From positions 930,001 to 994,000 of the forward strand of contig NZ_CP065037.1 in NCBI RefSeq assembly GCF_019924635.1: 64,000 nucleotides of DNA, read 5' to 3'. A program made the translations under genes and the position numbers. The notes under the pieces were generated by a model. It saw only the letters and a program-made list of their open reading frames with translations. It made no database searches and was not told the DNA's origin. Positions 59,421 to 64,000 of the stretch are shown here, piece after piece; the stretch's first letter is position 1, and each line of letters starts with the position of its first letter. This stretch comes from Leifsonia sp. ZF2019. GTDB taxonomy: Bacteria; Actinomycetota; Actinomycetes; Actinomycetales; Microbacteriaceae.

Positions 59421-60319
59421 TGTCCACCACCATCGAACGCCGCCGCACCGGCGCCCCGACCTCCGCCGCCCCGCGCAAGCTCAAGCGGCAGAAGCCCAAG
59501 AAGACCGTGACCGACTGGGTGATCCTCGTGGTCGCCATCGGCATCGGCATCGGGATCGCGTTCCCGTTCCTGCTCATCGTGATCAACTCGTTCAAGAGCC
59601 CGGCCGACTACAACTCCGGCGGCCCCCTCCAGCTCCCGACGTCGTTCTACACGGACGGCATCGTGAACTTCTGGAACCGCGTCAACTTCCCCGAGAAGCT
59701 CTGGAACTCGATCTTCATCTCGGGCGTGGTCTCGATCCTCGCCGTGGTCATCTCGGTGCTCAACGCCTACGCGCTCGGCATCGGCCGGGTGAAGGCGCGC
59801 ACCTGGATCATCGTGCTCTTCCTGCTCGCGAACATGCTGCCCCAGGAGGCGCTGCTCTACCCGCTCTACTACATGTTCAAGCAGGTCGGCCTCTACGACA
59901 ACGTGTGGAGCGTCATCATCATCTTCACGGTGATCCAGAGCGCGTTCGGAACCTACCTGCTCTCCAGCGTCTACGGCACGTTCCCCAAGGAGGTTCTGGA
60001 GGCGGCGTCGCTCGACGGCGCCGGACGCTGGCGGATCCTCTGGCGGGTCGTCGTTCCGATCTCGCGGCCGACGCTGAGCGTGCTCCTGATCTTCTTCTTC
60101 ATCTGGACGTGGAACGAGTTCCTCATCCCGCTGACGTTCCTGGTCTCCAACGACAACCAGACCGTGCCCGTCGCGATCAGCGCGCTGCAGGGCGACCGGC
60201 TGATGGACGTGACCACCACCTCCGCGTCGGCGCTCCTCGGCCTCATCCCCACCCTCGTCTTCTTCCTCATCTTCCAGCGCACCCTCACCCGGGGCATCAC
60301 AGCAGGAGCAGTCAAGTAG
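59420..60319 (+). CDS. Carbohydrate ABC transporter permease, MalG type
   Basis: A 299-residue permease with a 35-residue basic cytosolic start (RKLKRQKPKKTVTDWVILVV) and six helices. The coupling motif is VLEAASLDGAGRWRILWRVV. The last codons GITAGAVK are the usual MalG-type C-terminus. The ATG shares its A with the upstream stop, and the alpha-xylosidase gene starts 2 bases after its stop, so the three genes are translationally linked. Confidence 0.94.
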   Translation: MSTTIERRRTGAPTSAAPRKLKRQKPKKTVTDWVILVVAIGIGIGIAFPFLLIVINSFKSPADYNSGGPLQLPTSFYTDGIVNFWNRVNFPEKLWNSIFISGVVSILAVVISVLNAYALGIGRVKARTWIIVLFLLANMLPQEALLYPLYYMFKQVGLYDNVWSVIIIFTVIQSAFGTYLLSSVYGTFPKEVLEAASLDGAGRWRILWRVVVPISRPTLSVLLIFFFIWTWNEFLIPLTFLVSNDNQTVPVAISALQGDRLMDVTTTSASALLGLIPTLVFFLIFQRTLTRGITAGAVK

Positions 60320-60321
60320 CA

Positions 60322-62565
60322 ATGAAGTTCACCGATGGTTTCTGGCAGCTCCGCGACGGCGTCACGCCCGTCTACGCCCAGGAGGCGTACGACGTGACCG
60401 CCGGCGACGGAACGGTCACGATCACCGCGCCCGGCAAAGTCATCGAGCGCCGCGGCGACACCCTCAACCGCCCCACTCTCACGGTCACCCTCCACTCGCC
60501 GCTGCCGAATGTCATCGGCGTGCGCGTGGAGCACTGGCAGGGCGCGGCGTCCGGCCCGGCGTTCGCGCTCGCCGCCGAGTCGGGCCACGCCGAGGTCGCG
60601 GTCGACGACGAGGGCGGGACGCTGCGCAGTGGCGACCTCGTCGCGACGATCCGCCGCGGCGCGCCCTGGTCGCTGACGTTCTCCGCCGGGGACCGTGTGC
60701 TCACCTCCAGCGGGCACAAGTCGCTGGCACACATGACCGTCACCGGTGAGGGCGCATACATGCACGAGCAGCTGGCGCTCGGCGTCGGCGAGCTGGTCTA
60801 CGGGCTGGGGGAGCGGTTCGGGCCGCTGGTGAAGAACGGGCAGACCGTCGACATCTGGAACGCCGACGGCGGCACCTCCAGCGAGCAGGCCTACAAGAAC
60901 GTCCCGTTCTATCTGACCAACCGCGGCTACGGCGTGCTGGTGAACCACCCCGGGCACGTCTCGTACGAGATCGGATCGGAATCGGTGGAGCGCGTGCAGT
61001 TCTCCGTGCCGGGGGAGAGCCTCGAATACTTCGTGATCCACGGTGCGACGCCCAAGGACATCCTGGAACGGTACACGGCACTGACCGGCCGCCCCGCCTC
61101 CGTGCCCGCCTGGTCGTACGGGCTGTGGCTCTCGACGAGCTTCACCACGTCGTACGACGAGGCGACCGTCACCTCCTTCATCGACGGGATGGCCGAGCGC
61201 GACCTCCCCCTCTCGGTGTTCCACTTCGACTGCTTCTGGATGCGCGAGTTCAACTGGTGCGACTTCGAGTGGGACCCGCGCACCTTCCCCGACCCGGAGG
61301 GGATGCTGGCCCGTCTGCACTCGAAGGATCTGCGCGTCTGCGTGTGGATCAACCCGTACATCGGGCAGCGCTCGCCGCTCTTCGCGGAGGCCGCGGCCGC
61401 CGGCTACCTCGTGAAGCGGCCGGACGGCTCCGCCTGGCAGTGGGACCTGTGGCAGGCCGGGATGGGCCTCGTCGACTTCACGAACCCGGAGGCGACCCGC
61501 TGGTACCAGGACCACCTGCGTCGGCTCGTCGCCCAGGGCGTCGACTGCTTCAAGACCGACTTCGGCGAGCGCATCCCGCTCGAGGTCGAGTACTTCGACG
61601 GCTCCTCGCCGGAGCGCATGCACAACTACTACACGCAGCTCTACAACGAGGCGGTCTTCGCCGTGCTGCAGGAGGCGCGCGGGGCCGGGGACGCGGTGCT
61701 GTTCGCCCGGTCGGCGACCACGGGCGGCCAGACCATGCCGGTGCACTGGGGCGGCGACAACACGTCCTCGTACGAGTCGATGGCCGAGACCCTCCGTGGC
61801 GGGCTCTCGCTCGCGTTCAGCGGGTTCGGCTTCTGGAGCCACGACATCGGCGGCTTCGAGGGGACGCCGGACCCGGGCGTCTTCAAGCGCTGGACCGCGT
61901 TCGGGCTCCTGTCGAGCCATTCCCGGCTGCATGGCAGCGACTCGGTGCGGGTGCCATGGGCATTCGACGAGGAGGCGGTGGAGGTCACGCGCCGCTTCAC
62001 GAAGCTGAAGCTGCGCCTCATGCCGTACCTGTACGCCGCGGGGCGGGAGGCCGTGCTGCGGGGCACGCCCGTCATGCGGCCGCTGCAGCTCGAGTTCCCC
62101 GGCGATCCCGCCGTCGACCACCTCGACCGGCAGTACCTCCTCGGCCCCGATCTCCTCGTCGCGCCTGTGTTCTCGCCGGCCGATGTGGAGTTCTACCTGC
62201 CCGCGGGCACGTGGACCTCGCTGCTGACCGGAGAGCGCGTCGAGGGCGGAGCGTGGCGGCGCGAGACCCACGCCTTCGACAGCCTCCCGCTCTATGTGCG
62301 CGAAGGGGCCGTGCTGCCGCTCGGCGGCCGCGACGACCGGCCGGACTACGACTACCGGGAGGGCCTGACCCTGGCCGCCTACCCCGGACCGGACGGCGAG
62401 CGCGCGGTCACCGTGACGACTCCCGATGGCGAGACCGCGGAGTACGTCGTCACGCGCGCAGGGGAGGGACTGTTGGCCTCCGGTCCGGCCTCGCACCCGT
62501 TCACGCTGAGGGATGTCGCCACCGGCCGCAGCGTCGTGTCCAGCGGGGGTCGCGCCGAGCTGTAA
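60322..62565 (+). CDS. yicI: Alpha-xylosidase, glycoside hydrolase family 31 (YicI type)
   Basis: A 747-residue GH31 enzyme that removes alpha-linked xylose from the non-reducing end. The N-terminal beta-sandwich (MKFTDGFWQLRDGVTPVYAQ) is characteristic of YicI. The nucleophile Asp413 is in DCFKTDFGERIPLEVEY and the general acid Asp479 in HWGGDNTSSYESM. These lie three residues before the positions of the E. coli enzyme (416 and 482), with the same surrounding sequence. HFDCFWMREFNWCDFEWDP is the YicI-type substrate loop. It has no signal peptide. It directly follows the importer and so should act on the imported alpha-xyloside; the released xylose would enter XylA. Confidence 0.97.
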   Translation: MKFTDGFWQLRDGVTPVYAQEAYDVTAGDGTVTITAPGKVIERRGDTLNRPTLTVTLHSPLPNVIGVRVEHWQGAASGPAFALAAESGHAEVAVDDEGGTLRSGDLVATIRRGAPWSLTFSAGDRVLTSSGHKSLAHMTVTGEGAYMHEQLALGVGELVYGLGERFGPLVKNGQTVDIWNADGGTSSEQAYKNVPFYLTNRGYGVLVNHPGHVSYEIGSESVERVQFSVPGESLEYFVIHGATPKDILERYTALTGRPASVPAWSYGLWLSTSFTTSYDEATVTSFIDGMAERDLPLSVFHFDCFWMREFNWCDFEWDPRTFPDPEGMLARLHSKDLRVCVWINPYIGQRSPLFAEAAAAGYLVKRPDGSAWQWDLWQAGMGLVDFTNPEATRWYQDHLRRLVAQGVDCFKTDFGERIPLEVEYFDGSSPERMHNYYTQLYNEAVFAVLQEARGAGDAVLFARSATTGGQTMPVHWGGDNTSSYESMAETLRGGLSLAFSGFGFWSHDIGGFEGTPDPGVFKRWTAFGLLSSHSRLHGSDSVRVPWAFDEEAVEVTRRFTKLKLRLMPYLYAAGREAVLRGTPVMRPLQLEFPGDPAVDHLDRQYLLGPDLLVAPVFSPADVEFYLPAGTWTSLLTGERVEGGAWRRETHAFDSLPLYVREGAVLPLGGRDDRPDYDYREGLTLAAYPGPDGERAVTVTTPDGETAEYVVTRAGEGLLASGPASHPFTLRDVATGRSVVSSGGRAEL

Positions 62566-62571
62566 TACAGT
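62566..62571 (+). promoter_or_regulatory. -10 of a short-leader ROK mRNA
   Basis: TACAGT begins inside the stop codon region of the xylosidase gene and ends 10 bases before ATG 62582. No ribosome site is present. Confidence 0.45.
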
Positions 62572-62581
62572 ACTCGGGACC

Positions 62582-63766
62582 ATGAACGGCAAGACGACGG
62601 CGGGGACGAACCTCGACACGGTGCGGCGGCACAACCTCGCCGTGGTGCTCGGGATGGTCCACCGTGACGGTCCGCAGGCCCGGTCCGCCCTGACCCAGGC
62701 GACGGGCCTGAACCGGTCGACCACCGGGGCGCTCGTCGCGGAGCTGGTCGAGTACGGGCTCGTGCGCGAGCGCGAGCCCGAGACCAGCAACCGCGTCGGG
62801 CGGCCGTCGCCGGTCGTCGTCGCGGACGGCCGTGTCGTGGCGCTCGCCGTCAATCCCGAGATCGACGCGGTGACCGTCGGCATCGTCGGGCTCGACGGGG
62901 TAGTGCACCGGCGGGTCCGTTTCCCCACCGGGCACGTGCCGACCGCGCAGGAGGCCGTAGCGGTCGCCGCCGCGGTGATCGACGGGCTGCGCCCCGACCT
63001 GGCCGCAGCCTCCCGTGTCGTCGGCATCGGTGTCGCCGTCCCCGGTCTCGTGCGGGAGGAGGACGGCGTGGTGCGGCTCGCTCCGCACCTCGAGTGGGCG
63101 GAGGAGCCGTTCGCCGCGGAGCTCTCCGCCGCCACCGGCTACCCCGTGCTGGCCGCCAACGACGCGAGCCTGGGCGCCAACGCCGAGCGCCTGTTCGGCG
63201 CCGGGCGCGGAGCCTCCGACCTCGTCTATCTCAACGGCGGAGCCTCCGGCATCGGAGCGGGCGTGATCGTCGGCGGTGTGCCGCTCACCGGCATCAGCGG
63301 CTATGCCGGCGAGCTCGGGCACACGCTCGTCAACTCGTCCGGCGTGCGCTGCCACTGCGGCGCGATCGGCTGCCTGGAGACGGAGGTCAGTCAGCGCGCT
63401 CTGCTCGCCGTTCTCGGCATGGAGGCCGCGGACGGCGAGGAGCTCGCGCGCGCACTCGCGGGGGCCGTCGCCTCGGGTGATGCTGCGGTGACCGCGGAGG
63501 TGGACCGCCAGGTCGACTACCTCGCCACGGCCCTGCGCAACGCGACCAATGTCTTCGCGCCCGAGCGGATCGTGCTCGGCGGCTTCCTCGGCGCGCTGCA
63601 CGCTCTCGCACCCGAGCGCCTGGCCGCTCTCGTCGCAGAGCAGGCGCTGGCCGCGTCCGCCGAGCGCCTGCAGATCGTGCGCGCCGGGCTCGGCGGCGAC
63701 ATCCTGATGATCGGCGCCGCCGAGCTCGCCTTCGCGCCCCTCCTCGCCGCGCCTTCCCCGCGCTGA
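62582..63766 (+). CDS. ROK-family transcriptional regulator (second in cluster)
   Basis: A 394-residue ROK regulator. The winged helix is LAVVLGMVHRDGPQARSALT plus ATGLNRSTTGALVAELVEYG. The ROK domain has SDLVYLNGGASGIGAGVIVG and the zinc motif GHTLVNSSGVRCHCGAIGCL. It resembles the 55652 protein in every block, so the cluster is bracketed by two paralogous ROK regulators, either of which could bind the AACACAACAA-type sites. It starts 16 bases after the xylosidase stop with its own -10-like TACAGT, and may be co-transcribed with the operon. Confidence 0.92.
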   Translation: MNGKTTAGTNLDTVRRHNLAVVLGMVHRDGPQARSALTQATGLNRSTTGALVAELVEYGLVREREPETSNRVGRPSPVVVADGRVVALAVNPEIDAVTVGIVGLDGVVHRRVRFPTGHVPTAQEAVAVAAAVIDGLRPDLAAASRVVGIGVAVPGLVREEDGVVRLAPHLEWAEEPFAAELSAATGYPVLAANDASLGANAERLFGAGRGASDLVYLNGGASGIGAGVIVGGVPLTGISGYAGELGHTLVNSSGVRCHCGAIGCLETEVSQRALLAVLGMEAADGEELARALAGAVASGDAAVTAEVDRQVDYLATALRNATNVFAPERIVLGGFLGALHALAPERLAALVAEQALAASAERLQIVRAGLGGDILMIGAAELAFAPLLAAPSPR

Positions 63767-63820
63767 TCGATGGCCGCCCGTCATCGACGCGGCCGATTGT
63801 CGGCCGTCTCGCGTCCGCGT

Positions 63821-63868
63821 ACCCCACATTGGGCCGTCTCGGAGGCGGTGGACCCCGGAATGTGGGGG
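63821..63868. repeat. Palindrome ACCCCACATT/AATGTGGGGG after the ROK gene
   Basis: Arms 63821-63830 and 63859-63868 with a 28-base loop. It is placed as a terminator for the ROK gene but has no T-run. The surrounding bases repeat GGCCGTCTC three times (63802, 63832 and, with changes, 63841). Confidence 0.55.
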
Positions 63869-63901
63869 ATGTGCACGGTAACATTCGGTGGCCGACTGCG
63901 A

Positions 63902-64000
63902 TAGGATGAGTGGTGTCCCGGAGTCGAATCGATTCGACACTCGGCGCCGATCGGACACCCGGCACCGCGTGAACTCGACGCGGTGCTTCTTCGTGCGGTG
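63902..64000 (+). promoter_or_regulatory. Promoter-like box and structured leader at the window end
   Basis: TAGGAT (63902-63907) could be a -10. Downstream come a perfect 16-base palindrome GTCGAATCGATTCGAC (63923-63938), flanked by GTGTCC and GGACAC, and a hairpin GCACCGCGT/ACGCGGTGC (63962-63970, 63978-63986) followed by TTCTTC. The order start, stem, terminator-like hairpin suggests an attenuated leader of a gene beyond the window. An open frame from ATG 63906 also runs to the end. Confidence 0.4.

Noticed and set aside
59971..63135. A 1054-codon open frame on the minus strand
   Set aside because: It runs antisense to permease, alpha-xylosidase and ROK genes whose catalytic motifs are intact. 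No start signal or domain supports it.
63906..64000. Possible start of a coding region at ATG 63906
   Set aside because: It is only 31 codons before the window ends, Arg/Thr/Ser-rich, overlaps the -10-like box and coincides with strong palindromes. I describe it as leader instead, without certainty.
1..64000. tRNA, rRNA, insertion sequences, integrase or prophage genes and att sites
   Set aside because: I looked on both strands for transposase or integrase motifs and for tRNA-like cloverleaf ends and saw none, so the clustering of sugar genes has no visible mobile-element explanation here.

Overview
The window reads as chromosomal DNA of a high-GC actinobacterium, most likely of the family Microbacteriaceae (Leifsonia/Microbacterium-like). 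The support is very high GC at third codon positions, many GTG starts, dense 4-base ATGA/GTGA stop-start overlaps, several genes with no Shine-Dalgarno and a TANNNT box about 7-10 bases before the start codon (leaderless-type), and actinobacterial-style XylA, ROK, LacI and SoxR proteins. I see no rRNA, tRNA, insertion sequence, prophage or CRISPR. The genus is inference.

The stretch is almost entirely a carbohydrate-scavenging region. 1-3632: end of an APC permease, a LacI regulator, and a divergent soxR/MFS-exporter pair around a textbook sox box. 3695-17857: a cytosolic GH9-type glycosidase, a zinc alcohol dehydrogenase, then a long operon of a Gfo/Idh/MocA oxidoreductase, a ThuA protein, a complete oligopeptide/oligosaccharide-type ABC importer (one permease fused to one ATPase), a second ThuA protein, a TIM-barrel isomerase, an NAD-dependent epimerase and a GntR regulator. 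17962-19390: two convergent SDR oxidoreductases. 19490-19649: an ABC binding-protein gene reduced to its two ends. 19849-29596: a tightly coupled operon of Gfo/Idh, a GntR paralogue, a copper amine oxidase, a TIM-barrel isomerase, a second Gfo/Idh, a SIS isomerase, two micro-ORFs, a BadF/BcrA-type kinase, an aldehyde dehydrogenase and a small membrane protein.

29650-37576: a LacI-controlled set with ThuA, an SHS-type MFS symporter, Gfo/Idh, a DUF993 aldolase-like protein and a TIM-barrel protein, followed by glycerate kinase; AAGCGCTT operators mark it. 37706-47220 (mostly minus): xylose/xyloside catabolism (xylB, xylA, GH3, ABC importer) with a divergent LacI regulator. 47407-52518: acetyl-xylan-esterase-like hydrolase, LacI, two Gfo/Idh enzymes and a fourth ThuA protein. 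52546-55440: an alpha/beta hydrolase, and a membrane-anchored methyltransferase divergent from a PadR regulator. 55652-63766: ROK regulator, ABC importer, GH31 alpha-xylosidase (YicI type), second ROK regulator. The last 230 bases hold palindromes and what looks like the structured leader of a gene beyond the window.

None of the glycosidases (GH9, GH3, GH31) nor the esterase has a signal peptide, so the cell appears to import short, possibly acetylated plant-wall oligosaccharides and process them inside. The repeated Gfo/Idh + ThuA + TIM-barrel modules point to oxidative (keto-sugar) handling of glycosides rather than plain hydrolysis. The most unusual unit is the 19849-29596 operon, where an amine oxidase and aldehyde dehydrogenase sit inside a sugar pathway and the kinase start is preceded by two tandem, translationally coupled copies of its own 5' end. 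Candidate operators of the form TGGTATTGWTTTGG link it to the GH9 gene and to the ABC-importer operon.
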